From Armatimonadota bacterium (GTDB taxonomy: Bacteria > Armatimonadota > Fimbriimonadia > Fimbriimonadales > Fimbriimonadaceae), in NCBI GenBank assembly GCA_018268395.1, contig JAFDWQ010000001.1, positions 896,644-960,643 on the forward strand: a DNA stretch of 64,000 bases, given 5' to 3'. Both the position numbers and the translations under genes were made by a program. The notes beneath the pieces are model-generated. The model saw only the letters and a list, made by a program, of their open reading frames with translations, did not search any database and was not told where the DNA came from. Below, piece after piece: positions 16,956 through 26,379 of this stretch. Numbering within the stretch: position 1 is the stretch's first letter; each line of letters starts with the position of its first letter.

Positions 16956-19214
16956 ATGGATTGGACGGTCGACTACGGATCCGGGCCCAGACCCTGTAAA
17001 GTGCCCCACGCTTGGCGTCAAGACGTCGACGTCCGGTGGGAGGGCCCTGCCGTCTATCGGACGACGGTCACCGTCGACGAACCTGATACGTGGGTCGTCT
17101 TCGAAGGGGTCAGCTATGCGGCCACGGTCGCCATCGATGGGACACCTGTCCGTGAGCACCAAGGGATCTGGGACGCTTGGGCCGTCGCGGTGCCGACGGG
17201 GGTCCGCGAGATCACCGTCGAAGTCGTCAAGAACGGCGGCCCGACGTTTCCGGTCCGCGACGTTCTGAGCGGGTTCCTGCCCTATGTCTTCCACACCTTC
17301 GGCGGGATCTTTCGGGACGTACGTCTCGTGGTCTCGCGCGAAGATCCGACGCGGGTCGACCGGCCTGCCCCGCCGAGTCGGATCCGCGTCGAAGGGAACC
17401 GGCTGTTCCTCGACGATCGGCCGTGGACGGTGCGCGGTGTCCTGTCATGGGGCTGGTACCCCGGTCTCGGACACTGCCATCCTTCGGTCGACGACGTCCG
17501 GAAAGAGGTCAGAAGGATCAAGAGAGCCGGGTTCAACCTCGTCAAGTTCTGCCTTTGGGTGCCGCCGCACCACTTCCTCGACGTCCTGTCCGAAGAGGGC
17601 CTCGTCGCCTGGGTGGAACTGCCGCTGTGGATGCCCAGCCCGGAGCCGGAGCGGCTCGAAGCGATGCTGGCCGAGGCCGAGACGATCGTCCGACAATATC
17701 GGAGGCACGACGCGATCGTCGCCTGGACCTGCGGCTGTGAGCTTTCGGAATCGACGCCCCACGAGGTGCGCCGGAGGCTCTTCGAAACGGTGCGCGACCT
17801 GACCGGGTGCCCTTTGGTCAAAGACAATTCGGGAAGCGCCGAGATGTACGGCGGCGACCTGCGCGAATACGGGACGTTCTTCGACTTCCATCCTTACTGC
17901 GACACGGTGTTCTATCCGCCCGTCTTGGATTCGCTCCAGAACGGGCCCCGGCGGGCGATGCCTGTCCTTTTGGGCGAAACCAACGATTACGACGAGTACA
18001 GGCCCCTTGGACGCTGGAGCGGTCCTGAAGCGGTCACTGCCGATCCGGACCGTCCTTGGATCCTGGAACACGTCTCGACTCCACGGCCGTACTGGCTGTC
18101 CTCAGACCCGAGGCTCAACGACCAAGGAGTCCGGTGGCAGCACGACGTGCCTGGGGTCCTCGACTCTTTGCACAGCATTCCCGACGCCTCGGAAGAACGA
18201 CGGCTCCGGCTCCTCTCGCGGCAAAAGTCGGCGGCTGTTCGGAACCGGGTCACGGAGGACGTCGCTGCCCGTGCGGACATCGCGGGCTTCGTCGTGACCG
18301 GTCTCGTCGAGACGCCGATCTCGACCTCCGGCGTCGTGGACCAGGGTGAGGACGCCTTCGAACCGCAAGCGTTCGTCTGGTCGTCGCCTGTGACGTTCTT
18401 CTCGATCCCCCACCGGCGACCTCCTTGGGTCGACGGCGGGAACAGACCGGGCTGGCTGGATCCCTGGTGCCACTTTCCTGGCCCTGCCGTGATCGCGATC
18501 GGAGCCAGGTCGGACCTCGACCATTTCGGGACAGCTGTCGTCAGGGTGGGCGGGACCAAGGTCTTCGAGTCCGACATCCAGATCACGGGGGGTCGACCGC
18601 ACGAGGTGGCCCGACTGGAGGTGGAGTTCGGTGCCGGCCCTGTGGACCTGCAGATCGCCTTCGAGCCCAACGGTGCGTTGTGGCCGCTGCGGGTCTACGA
18701 GCGGTTGTCCAAAGACGACCTCGCCGGCTGGACGCTTTCAGGAACACCCTTCCGGCACCTCGACCAACCAGGACGTGACGGTCCGTCCGGCCTGGTCACG
18801 ACGGGCTGGGACGACGCGGTCCGATCGTGCGTTCATGACGAGCGCCCGGTCGTCGCGTTTTTGGGAGAAGACCGGTCTGTGGCGACCGTAAGAGCACCGT
18901 TCTGGCGCGAATGCGTCCAGACTTCGCGACCGCCGGTCCCTGAGAACGACTGGACTTTCCTGTATCCGGTCGCGACCGATGCCGTCCTCAGTCGGGAGTG
19001 GCTCGAAACGGAACTTCCTGGGGCCGAGTGGTTTATGACGCGGGTCGACACCCGGACTTACGGACGCTCGTGTTACGTCGCCAAACGGGGCCACACCGTC
19101 GTCACCACCCTACGCCCTTGGGGTGGACTGGGCGCACAACCCTATGGCCTGGAGAACAACCCGGCCGGATGCGAACTTCTCCGAATGCTGACGAAGCTGG
19201 CCGTTCAAGGTTAA
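16956..19214 (+). CDS. glycoside hydrolase family 2-like protein
   Basis: 752 residues with the order of GH2 enzymes: a sugar-binding jelly-roll (about 1-140, ending GFLPYVFHTFGGIFRDVRLVV), then a TIM barrel from about 150 (RPWTVRGVLSWGWYPGLGHC; IKRAGFNLVKFCLWVPPHHF). The usual acid/base motif G-N-E is C-G-C-E here (VAWTCGCELSE), keeping the Glu but not the Asn. LLGETNDYDEY offers a nucleophile Glu. The C-terminal 300 residues are beta-rich and unassigned. There is no signal peptide, so it acts in the cytoplasm or on imported oligosaccharide. The substrate is unknown. It starts two bases after purM and overlaps the convergent gene by 4 bp. Confidence 0.78.
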   Translation: MDWTVDYGSGPRPCKVPHAWRQDVDVRWEGPAVYRTTVTVDEPDTWVVFEGVSYAATVAIDGTPVREHQGIWDAWAVAVPTGVREITVEVVKNGGPTFPVRDVLSGFLPYVFHTFGGIFRDVRLVVSREDPTRVDRPAPPSRIRVEGNRLFLDDRPWTVRGVLSWGWYPGLGHCHPSVDDVRKEVRRIKRAGFNLVKFCLWVPPHHFLDVLSEEGLVAWVELPLWMPSPEPERLEAMLAEAETIVRQYRRHDAIVAWTCGCELSESTPHEVRRRLFETVRDLTGCPLVKDNSGSAEMYGGDLREYGTFFDFHPYCDTVFYPPVLDSLQNGPRRAMPVLLGETNDYDEYRPLGRWSGPEAVTADPDRPWILEHVSTPRPYWLSSDPRLNDQGVRWQHDVPGVLDSLHSIPDASEERRLRLLSRQKSAAVRNRVTEDVAARADIAGFVVTGLVETPISTSGVVDQGEDAFEPQAFVWSSPVTFFSIPHRRPPWVDGGNRPGWLDPWCHFPGPAVIAIGARSDLDHFGTAVVRVGGTKVFESDIQITGGRPHEVARLEVEFGAGPVDLQIAFEPNGALWPLRVYERLSKDDLAGWTLSGTPFRHLDQPGRDGPSGLVTTGWDDAVRSCVHDERPVVAFLGEDRSVATVRAPFWRECVQTSRPPVPENDWTFLYPVATDAVLSREWLETELPGAEWFMTRVDTRTYGRSCYVAKRGHTVVTTLRPWGGLGAQPYGLENNPAGCELLRMLTKLAVQG

Positions 19215-19918
19215 GCCCAGGCCGTCAAGCCGCCGGTCAAAGTCTGGCCGTCCCACACGTATTCGCCGAAGAACCGCGCGTGGGAACCTCCTTGACAGAT
19301 CCATGTCCCGGCGACGAGTTCGGGCTTCTCCAAGACGGAGTGAGAGTGACCCCCGAAAATCACATCGATGTCGCCTCCTGCTTCAGCTAGGACGCGGTCT
19401 TGGGCGAGTCCGATATGGGTCAGGGCGAAGACCGCGTCGACCTGGGGCCGAAGCTCGGCCGCGACTTTGACGGCCGTCTCGATCGGCGGGTCCCAGAGGT
19501 AGGCGCTGGCCGACCGGGTCTTCATCCGCGCCGTCACCATGGCGACGGAAACGCCGAAAACGCCGATTTTGAACCCGCTTCTCTCAAGGATCAGAGAGGA
19601 CGACAACGGTGACGTCCCATCGCGCTTATGGAGGTTGGCGCAGAGGACGGGATGGGTCGCACCCGCCAGTTTCGCTCGGAACGCCGCTTCGAGCACGTGC
19701 GTCTCCCGGTTACCGATCACGCTCGCGTCGCAACGGAGTCGTTGGAAAAGTCCCCATACCTCCTCCCGGCCGACCGGAACGCCGAGATTGCCGGTCTTGA
19801 TGCAGTCACCGGTGTCGAAATAGAGGTCGGCACGGTCACGGGCATGGGACAGGAACGCGAACCGATCCGGCCGGAGTCGTCCGTGCAGGTCGTTCGTGTG
19901 GAGGATCTTCAGCGCCAA
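19211..19918 (-). CDS. 5'-nucleotidase-type metallophosphoesterase, catalytic domain only
   Basis: 235-residue calcineurin-like phosphoesterase matching the N-terminal domain of UshA/CapA-type 5'-nucleotidases but lacking the C-terminal nucleotide-binding domain and any signal peptide. Metal-site motifs are HTNDLHG, DTGD, GNRE, LTHIG and GGHSHS. The third is normally GNHE; the His that protonates the leaving group is Arg here, which may alter activity. The start is TTG at 19918, 7 bases after the secG stop, so it is translated from the secG transcript. The substrate is unknown. Confidence 0.78.
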   Translation of the reverse strand: MALKILHTNDLHGRLRPDRFAFLSHARDRADLYFDTGDCIKTGNLGVPVGREEVWGLFQRLRCDASVIGNRETHVLEAAFRAKLAGATHPVLCANLHKRDGTSPLSSSLILERSGFKIGVFGVSVAMVTARMKTRSASAYLWDPPIETAVKVAAELRPQVDAVFALTHIGLAQDRVLAEAGGDIDVIFGGHSHSVLEKPELVAGTWICQGGSHARFFGEYVWDGQTLTGGLTAWA

Positions 19919-19925
19919 ACCGGGC

Positions 19926-20171
19926 TTAATTGAAGGCGCCGTTCGCGCCGAGCCAGTCCAAGGCCAGCATGATCAGCATGAACGCGCCGCCTAGATACAG
20001 GGTCATTCTTCCGATCTTGTCTTCGATCGTTTGACGCCCTTTGAAGGTCGTACGGATGCCGCTGCTGCCACCGGACATCGCATCGCCCTTACCCGTCATC
20101 AGGACGATGAGCGAGAATACGACGGCCGCCAAGATGCCGAGCGTGAGCAGGATGTAATAGGCGATCTTCAT
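19926..20171 (-). CDS. secG: preprotein translocase subunit SecG
   Basis: 81-residue two-helix membrane protein of the SecYEG channel, which assists SecA-driven export. Helix 1 is IAYYILLTLGILAAVVFSLI and helix 2 is LYLGGAFMLIMLALDWLG; the connecting loop carries the family's Gly-Ser-rich GKGDAMSGGSSG. ATG at 20171 is chosen because it gives the standard SecG length; TATCCT at 20190-20185 lies 13 bases before it. An unrelated zinc-ribbon membrane gene precedes and a phosphoesterase follows in the same direction. Confidence 0.93.
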   Translation of the reverse strand: MKIAYYILLTLGILAAVVFSLIVLMTGKGDAMSGGSSGIRTTFKGRQTIEDKIGRMTLYLGGAFMLIMLALDWLGANGAFN

Positions 20172-20227
20172 GGCCGGATCGGGGAGGATACCTTTGCCCG
20201 AGTGTGCGGCCAGGGGTCCTCGCTCGG

Positions 20228-20752
20228 TCACATGGCCCTGGTCCGTGTCTCCCCGATCACCCAGATCGTCGCACCCGCCACGACGATGTTGATGATGTTG
20301 TAGAGGACGAGGAGGAGTCCTAAGGGGCCCGCGAACACGATGCCGAGCAAGGACCCGATCAGGCCTCCCAACCCTCCGACCAGTTTCAAGAAGGACAAGA
20401 CGTTGACGATCCCCCGGACCAGTTCGGCCTGCAACAGGAGCCCGATGCCGACAAGGACGCTGAACGCACTGATCGCGATCCCGGCATAGCTAAAGACCGA
20501 AAGCTCTTGGCCCTTAGCCGTCAGGAACGGTTCGGCCACACCGATCGCGCCGCCGACGATCCACCAGACCGAGATCGTGTAGTAAAGCCCCCAGACGAAC
20601 TTGTGCGAGACATAGCGGCCGGACTGTCCGGCCACGTCCCCCGGTTTGGCCGAACCCTTGGCCCTCGGCACCTTCGTCACGTCGGCCTGGCAGAACTGAC
20701 ACTTCTGCGCGAAGTCCGGCAACGTGTTCTTGCAGTTCGGACACTGGATCAT
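20228..20752 (-). CDS. zinc-ribbon membrane protein
   Basis: 174 residues. The N terminus is a zinc ribbon of the zinc_ribbon_2 type: CPNC at residues 4-7 and CQFC at 18-21. After a charged linker come four hydrophobic segments (about 50-75, 88-110, 118-145 and 148-168, Gly/Ile/Val-rich). I know of no assigned function. It starts 56 bases upstream of secG on the same strand and could share its transcript. Confidence 0.7.
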   Translation of the reverse strand: MIQCPNCKNTLPDFAQKCQFCQADVTKVPRAKGSAKPGDVAGQSGRYVSHKFVWGLYYTISVWWIVGGAIGVAEPFLTAKGQELSVFSYAGIAISAFSVLVGIGLLLQAELVRGIVNVLSFLKLVGGLGGLIGSLLGIVFAGPLGLLLVLYNIINIVVAGATIWVIGETRTRAM

Positions 20753-20837
20753 GGCCCTATACCCGCCCCGACGGCCGCAGTATGCCGCCCTTGGACGCCG
20801 GACTGCAACCAGCGAGCCGCCGTCCCCCCTTCATTGG

Positions 20838-20849
20838 TAGCATCGTTGC
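20838..20849 (+). promoter_or_regulatory. -10 hexamer placed for a leaderless mRNA
   Basis: TAGCAT at 20838-20843, exactly 6 bases, then GTG at 20850. Confidence 0.6.
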
Positions 20850-22436
20850 GTGAAGTGCGACGTGTTGATCGTCGGCGGAGGCACGGGCGGGTCGGCCGCG
20901 GCCGCCGCCCTCAAGGGTCGGGGCTTGACCGTTGTCCTGACCGAAGAGACCGATTGCCTCGGCGGACAGTTCACGTCCCAATGCGTCCCTCCGGACGAAC
21001 ACCCTTGGATCGAGCAGTTCGGGTGTACCCGTCGCTACCGGGAGTTCCGATACCGGGCGCGGCGGTCTGCCCTGACTCGGACAAGCCGGGCCGACCTGTC
21101 CCCGTACGACGGCGGTTTTAACCCCGGGCAGGGATGGGTCAGCCGCCTCTGTACCCTCCCGTCGGACTTTGCCCTGGCCTTCCGGACACAGCTCGAATCC
21201 GGCCCCGTCGTCGGCCCGGACAGTGAAGGAAGCCTTCTTGTCCTTCTGCGTCACGTCGCGACCGCGGCGATGACCGACGGTTGTACGGTACGGGCCGTCC
21301 ACGTCCGGAACGTGGCCACCGGAGAAGAACAGTGGATCGAACCAAGGTTCGTCCTCGACGCCACGGAGACGGGCGACCTCTTACCGATGACAGGGACGGA
21401 ATGGACGCTCGGGGCGGAAAGCAAAGACGAGACGGGCGAACCGCACGCCGTCGACGGGCCGGCCCAGCCGGACAACGTCCAGGCCTTTACATGGTGCGCG
21501 GCCATCGAGTGGGACGGTAGCGGCGCAGACCACACGATCGCAGAGCCCGAGGACTATGGCTTCTGGCGTGAGTTCGTGCCGCCCCATTGGACGGGCCGCC
21601 TTCTGGACTTGACCTTCCCGAACGTCAGGACGGGCGAACCCATGACCTTGCCGTTGTTCGAACCTGAAGACGGCGAAGTCTCAACGTACAGGTCAGGTGG
21701 GCCATTGACGTTGTTCGGATACCGCCAGATCGTTTCGCAGAGCCAAGGGATTCAGGGATCGAACCCGGTCACCGTCATGAACTGGCCGCAGAACGACTAC
21801 ATGACCGGGTCGATCGTCGAGGTCGACGGCGCGTCGCGAGAGGCCCACCTGCGTGGCAGCAGGCAATTGACGCTGAGCGTCCTCTATTGGCTTCAGACCG
21901 AAACGGGGTTCCGCGGCCTCCGGTTGCGACCCGATGTCACGGGCACCCGCGACGGTTTGGCGAAAGCGCCGTACATCCGTGAGGGCCGAAGGATCAAGTC
22001 TCTGACGACCGTTTTGGAACAAGACGTGGCCGTCGACTGTAATCCGGGACGAGACCGTGCGCGGGACGTCGCGGACAGCGTCGGCGTCGGCGCGTACCGC
22101 ATCGACCTCCATCCCGCCGTCAACGGTGCCGCGACCATCGATATCGGCGCCTTGCCGTTCCAGATCCCGCTCGGCGCTCTCGTACCAAAGGAGACGGCAA
22201 ACCTGTTGCCCGCGTGCAAGAACATCGGGACGACCCACGTGACCAACGGCTGCTTCCGGCTCCACCCCGTGGAGTGGAACATCGGCGAGTCCGCCGGTCT
22301 GCTCGCCTTGTTCTGCATCGTCCACGGAGTGCCTCCACAAGCCGTCCACGCTTCGCCCGCCCTGTTGGCCGAGTTTCAGGGTCTTCTGATCCGGGAAGGC
22401 ATCGAGACGGAGTGGCCCCGACTAGGCCCACTTTGA
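20850..22436 (+). CDS. FAD-dependent oxidoreductase
   Basis: 528 residues of the FAD_oxidored family. The N terminus is a dinucleotide fold (CDVLIVGGGTGGSAAAAALKGRG) followed by DCLGGQFTSQCVPPDEH. The C-terminal part closes the FAD site with a segment ending CKNIGTTHVTNGCFRLHPVEWNIGESAG. It has no signal peptide. Relatives occur near polysaccharide-degradation genes and have been annotated as xanthan lyase-like without firm evidence; the substrate here is unknown. It stands alone, with a 65-base gap to the tricorn-type protease gene. GTG at 20850 is supported by the promoter position. Confidence 0.85.
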   Translation: MKCDVLIVGGGTGGSAAAAALKGRGLTVVLTEETDCLGGQFTSQCVPPDEHPWIEQFGCTRRYREFRYRARRSALTRTSRADLSPYDGGFNPGQGWVSRLCTLPSDFALAFRTQLESGPVVGPDSEGSLLVLLRHVATAAMTDGCTVRAVHVRNVATGEEQWIEPRFVLDATETGDLLPMTGTEWTLGAESKDETGEPHAVDGPAQPDNVQAFTWCAAIEWDGSGADHTIAEPEDYGFWREFVPPHWTGRLLDLTFPNVRTGEPMTLPLFEPEDGEVSTYRSGGPLTLFGYRQIVSQSQGIQGSNPVTVMNWPQNDYMTGSIVEVDGASREAHLRGSRQLTLSVLYWLQTETGFRGLRLRPDVTGTRDGLAKAPYIREGRRIKSLTTVLEQDVAVDCNPGRDRARDVADSVGVGAYRIDLHPAVNGAATIDIGALPFQIPLGALVPKETANLLPACKNIGTTHVTNGCFRLHPVEWNIGESAGLLALFCIVHGVPPQAVHASPALLAEFQGLLIREGIETEWPRLGPL

Positions 22437-22501
22437 GGCGACCGAAGCTGAAGCAGGCAGGTCGTGAAACTGCGCGGAGGTTGGAACAGTAGTGACCGTT
22501 C

Positions 22502-25500
22502 GTGCTTTCTTTGTCTCTCGCTCTCGTCCTCGGCGTTCCTGTCGAGGAAGCTCAACCTCCGTTGTCGGGCCCGCTCTTGATGCGGCACCCGACCGCGAAC
22601 GCGACGCACGTCGTGTTCTCGTTCGCAGGCGACCTTTGGTCCGTTGCCAGGCAGGGCGGCGACGCCGTCAGGCTGACGACCTCGGCAGGTACGGAGTCCG
22701 ACCCGACGTTCTCTCCCGACGGGAAGCGGATCGCGTTCACGGGCCAGTATTCCGGGACGAACGACGTCTACGTCATGGACGCGGGCGGCGGTGAACCCCA
22801 ACGGTTGACCTACTACGCCGGGAACGATACGGTCATCGGTTGGACGCCGGACGGTCAGTCCGTCCTCTTCTCTTCGACGTACGAGACCGAAACGGACCTC
22901 CCGGCGCTGTACACCGTGCCGATGACGGGGGGAATGCCACAGAGGTTGCCGCTACCGAGCGGCACCCACGGCAGCTATTCACCCGACGGCAGACACCTGG
23001 CTTACGATCCGGGTTTCCGCTGGCAGGCCGCCTGGAAGCGGTACCGCGGCGGTCAGACGTCGAAAGTGTGGATCGCAGACCTGAGCGATTCGCAGGTCAA
23101 GGAAGTCCCGCGCAAGAACTCGAACGACACCAACGCCCTCTGGACCGACGGTGCGGTCTTCTTCCTCTCCGACCGAAACGGCCCGACGACCCTCTTCTCT
23201 TACGACCTCCGATCGGGCAAGGTCGCGGAGCGGGTCAAGCCTGGCACCTTCGAGATGAAGTCGGCCACCGTCTGCGGGACGACCATCGCGTTCGAACGGC
23301 TCGGCGAGATCGGCCTCTTCGACACGTCTACGGGACAGGTGTCCATCGTCGACGTCCGGATCGCCGGCGAGTTCCCCGAAAGCCGACCGCAGTACAAGAG
23401 CGTCGCCCCACTGATCGCGTCCTCGAACATTTCGCCGACCGGGGTCAGAGCCGTCTTCGAAGCGCGCGGGGACATCTACACCGTCCCGGCCGCAAAGGGC
23501 GATATCAAGAACCTGACGCAGACCAGCGGCGTCATGGAGCGGTCCCCGGCTTGGTCACCCGACGGACAGTCGGTCTGCTATCTGTCGGACGAAGGCGGAG
23601 AGTACAGGCTGGTGGTCCGCCCCGCCTCGGGATCCGGCGAGCCGAAGTCGTACGTCTTGGGCGAAGCGCCTGCCTTCTACTACGGACCGACATGGTCTCC
23701 CGACAGCACGAAGGTCGCATACAGCGACAACCGCAACTCGGTCTGGTACCTCGATCTGAAGTCGGGCAAGAACGTCAAAGTCGATGTGAACCCGTACGTC
23801 AACCCGACGTACGTCTTATCGCCGTCTTGGTCGCCGGACAGTAAGTGGTTGACGTACCGGCGCGACTTGGACAGCCATCTCTCCGCCGTCTTCGTGTACA
23901 GCCTCGAATCCGGAAAGGCGACGCAGTTGACGGACGGGTTGGGCGACGCCAGGAACCCGGTCTTCGACGTCGGCGGCAAGTACCTCTACTTTACGGCGAG
24001 CACGAACTCGGGCCACAGCAACAGTTGGCTCGACCTGTCTTCGTACCGCTCGATCAACCAAGATTCGAGCGTCTATGTCACCGTCTTGCGGAACGACCTC
24101 CCGTCTCCCCTGGCGCCTGAGAGCGACGACGAAGCCGTTAAAACGCCTGACGCGCCGAAGACGGAACCGAAAAAGGAGGAGTTCCGGATCGATCTGGACC
24201 GGATCCGTCAACGCATCTTGGCATTGCCGCTGCCGGCCAAAAACTATCAGGCCCTGCTGCCAGGGCCGGCCGACAGCGTCCTGGCCGCAGACACAACGGC
24301 CGTAGCGTCGATCCTCTCCCAGCCCCGCGTCACCTTGACCAAGTTCAGCTTGGCGACCCGGTCAGCGACCCCGCTCACGTCCGATTTCGGTGTCTTGTCG
24401 GTCACTCCGAACGGTGAAAAGATGCTGGTCGGACGCGGACCGCTGTGGGCGATCGTCCCGACCGCGGCTCCCTCGGGCCCGGGCCAAGGTGCGCTGGACC
24501 TTTCCTCGATGTCGACGAAGGTCGAGCCGATGGACGAGTGGAGGCAGATGTACCGCGAGGCCTGGCGCATCCAACGCGACTTCCTCTACGACCCCAATTT
24601 TCACGGGATCGACCTCAAGTCGATGGAGCGCAAGTACGAGCCGTTCGTCGCCAACGTGCGGTCACGGAACGATCTGAACTACCTGTTCGAGGACATGCTG
24701 GGTGAAATCTGCATCGGTCACATGTTCGTCGGCGGTGGCGACGTCCCGTCGGTCGCCGCTGTTCCTGGAGGGCTTCTCGGAGCGGACTACAAGCTCGAAC
24801 AGGGACGATATCGGTTCGCGCGGGTCTACGACGGAGAGAACTGGAACCCGTCGCTGCGTGCACCGTTGACCCAGCCGGGCGTCAACGTCGTCGTGGGCGA
24901 GTTCCTTCTCGCGGTCAACGGACGCGAGCTCACAGCCAAGGACAGCGTGCACCAGGTGCTCGAGGCGACGGCAGGCAAACAGGTACGGATCAAAGTCGGG
25001 CCGAACGCCGACGGTTCCAAGTCGCGTGAAGTCACGGTGGTCCCCGTTCCGAGCGAAGCGGGTCTCCGGCATTTGGCATGGCGCGAAGACAACCTCCGCA
25101 AGGTCGAGAAGCTGAGCAACGGTCGTCTCGGATACATGCACATTCCGGACACGAACGTCGGCGGCTGGACGAACTTCAACCGTTACTTCTACGCCCAGGT
25201 CGGCAAAGAAGGCATCGTCATCGACGAGCGGTTCAACCATGGCGGACAGGTCGACGACTTTATGGTCGACAATCTGAACCGGCCGCTCCGTTCGAGGTGG
25301 GCGTCCCGGTACGGCAAGGACTTCTCCTCACCGCTCGGTGCGATCTATGGCCCCAAGGTGATGATCGTGAACGAGTATGCGGGATCGGGCGGCGACTACT
25401 TCCCTTGGCACTTCCGCCAGGCGAAAGTAGGGCCGATCGTCGGGAAGCGGACGTGGGGCGGCCTGGTCGGGATCCTCAACTTTCCAAGCCTGATGGACGG

Positions 25501-25738
25501 CGGCGGGGTCACGGCTCCGAACATCGCCTTCTACAACTTGAAGGGCGAATGGGAAGTCGAGAACCACGGTGTCGATCCCGACATCGAGGTCGAAATGGAT
25601 CCGGCCCTCTGGCGGAAAGGTCACGACCCGCAGCTCGAGCGCGCCGTGGACGAGGCGATGAAGTTGCTTGCCAAGAACCCGTCGAAACCTGTCGTCCGAC
25701 CTGCTTACCAGGACAAGTCGCGCACACCCGGCGGCTAG
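22502..25738 (+). CDS. tricorn-type S41 protease
   Basis: 1078-residue large protease. Residues 1-17 look like a short signal peptide (LSLSLALVLGVPVEEAQ), so it is probably exported. Beta-propeller repeats follow (TFSPDGKRIAFTG, GWTPDGQSVLFSS, AWSPDGQSVCYLSDEGG, SWSPDSKWLTYRR), then the tricorn core domain (about 670 onward, MYREAWRIQRDFLYDPNFHG), a PDZ domain (about 790-850) and the S41 catalytic domain with VNEYAGSGGDYF, whose Ser962 is the likely nucleophile, and HGVDPDIEVEMD near the C terminus. It should cut peptides fed through the propeller. The 3' end overlaps tmk by 4 bp. The GTG start is the first in frame. Confidence 0.88.
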   Translation: MLSLSLALVLGVPVEEAQPPLSGPLLMRHPTANATHVVFSFAGDLWSVARQGGDAVRLTTSAGTESDPTFSPDGKRIAFTGQYSGTNDVYVMDAGGGEPQRLTYYAGNDTVIGWTPDGQSVLFSSTYETETDLPALYTVPMTGGMPQRLPLPSGTHGSYSPDGRHLAYDPGFRWQAAWKRYRGGQTSKVWIADLSDSQVKEVPRKNSNDTNALWTDGAVFFLSDRNGPTTLFSYDLRSGKVAERVKPGTFEMKSATVCGTTIAFERLGEIGLFDTSTGQVSIVDVRIAGEFPESRPQYKSVAPLIASSNISPTGVRAVFEARGDIYTVPAAKGDIKNLTQTSGVMERSPAWSPDGQSVCYLSDEGGEYRLVVRPASGSGEPKSYVLGEAPAFYYGPTWSPDSTKVAYSDNRNSVWYLDLKSGKNVKVDVNPYVNPTYVLSPSWSPDSKWLTYRRDLDSHLSAVFVYSLESGKATQLTDGLGDARNPVFDVGGKYLYFTASTNSGHSNSWLDLSSYRSINQDSSVYVTVLRNDLPSPLAPESDDEAVKTPDAPKTEPKKEEFRIDLDRIRQRILALPLPAKNYQALLPGPADSVLAADTTAVASILSQPRVTLTKFSLATRSATPLTSDFGVLSVTPNGEKMLVGRGPLWAIVPTAAPSGPGQGALDLSSMSTKVEPMDEWRQMYREAWRIQRDFLYDPNFHGIDLKSMERKYEPFVANVRSRNDLNYLFEDMLGEICIGHMFVGGGDVPSVAAVPGGLLGADYKLEQGRYRFARVYDGENWNPSLRAPLTQPGVNVVVGEFLLAVNGRELTAKDSVHQVLEATAGKQVRIKVGPNADGSKSREVTVVPVPSEAGLRHLAWREDNLRKVEKLSNGRLGYMHIPDTNVGGWTNFNRYFYAQVGKEGIVIDERFNHGGQVDDFMVDNLNRPLRSRWASRYGKDFSSPLGAIYGPKVMIVNEYAGSGGDYFPWHFRQAKVGPIVGKRTWGGLVGILNFPSLMDGGGVTAPNIAFYNLKGEWEVENHGVDPDIEVEMDPALWRKGHDPQLERAVDEAMKLLAKNPSKPVVRPAYQDKSRTPGG

Positions 25739-26334
25739 ACCGCTAGTGCTTCGGAAAGCGCGTCCTGACAGGCGGTCAGGACGCGCTCCGGATCTTGGCC
25801 CGCATCGATGGTCCGCCAACGCTGGGGCTCGAGCGAAGCTTCCGTCAAGAACCCACGACGGATCGTTTCGTGAAAGGCGATCGGCTCACCGTCGATGCGA
25901 TCGGCAGACCCTAGACGCCCGATCCCGACGACGGGATCCACGTCTAACAAGAGCGTCAAGTCCGGGACGAGACCGCCCGTCGCATATCGGTTCCAGTCCC
26001 GCAACCTCTCCAGGTCGAGTCCTCGGCCATATCCTTGGTACACGACCGTCGAATCGGCGTACCGGTCGCACAACACGACCGTCCCACGGACCAGGGCGGG
26101 CCGGACGATGTTCGCCACGTGCTGGGCCCGATCCGCCAAAAAGAGGAAAAGCTCACAAACGGGAGGCACCTCGCCCCCTTCGAGCAAGATCTTCCGGATC
26201 GCTCCACCGATTTCGCCTGACCCAGGCTCCCGGGTGATCAAGACGTCCTTCCCCATGACGCGCAACCAGTCCGCCAACCCGGACACGGCCGTGCTCTTGC
26301 CCGCTCCCTCCGGGCCCTCGAACGTCACGAACAC
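25735..26334 (-). CDS. tmk: thymidylate kinase
   Basis: 199-residue dTMP kinase making dTDP for DNA synthesis. The P-loop FEGPEGAGKS occupies the first residues, then LITREPGSGEIG, the DR(Y/H)-type motif LCDRYADSTVVYQGYGRGLD and the lid region. Length matches bacterial Tmk only with GTG at 26334. An in-frame extension to 26709 would add 125 residues of low-complexity sequence antisense to glcD. TATCCT lies exactly 6 bases before the GTG, supporting it. It diverges from glcD. Confidence 0.93.
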   Translation of the reverse strand: MFVTFEGPEGAGKSTAVSGLADWLRVMGKDVLITREPGSGEIGGAIRKILLEGGEVPPVCELFLFLADRAQHVANIVRPALVRGTVVLCDRYADSTVVYQGYGRGLDLERLRDWNRYATGGLVPDLTLLLDVDPVVGIGRLGSADRIDGEPIAFHETIRRGFLTEASLEPQRWRTIDAGQDPERVLTACQDALSEALAV

Positions 26335-26366
26335 GCCGTCAGGATACCGGCGCTTCTGGATAGAAT
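26335..26366. promoter_or_regulatory. divergent promoters between tmk and glcD
   Basis: On the minus strand TATCCT (26346-26341) lies 6 bases before the tmk GTG. On the plus strand TAGAAT (26361-26366) lies 13 bases before the glcD ATG at 26380. The two -10 hexamers are 14 bases apart. Confidence 0.55.
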
Positions 26367-26379
26367 CCGGAGACAGACG

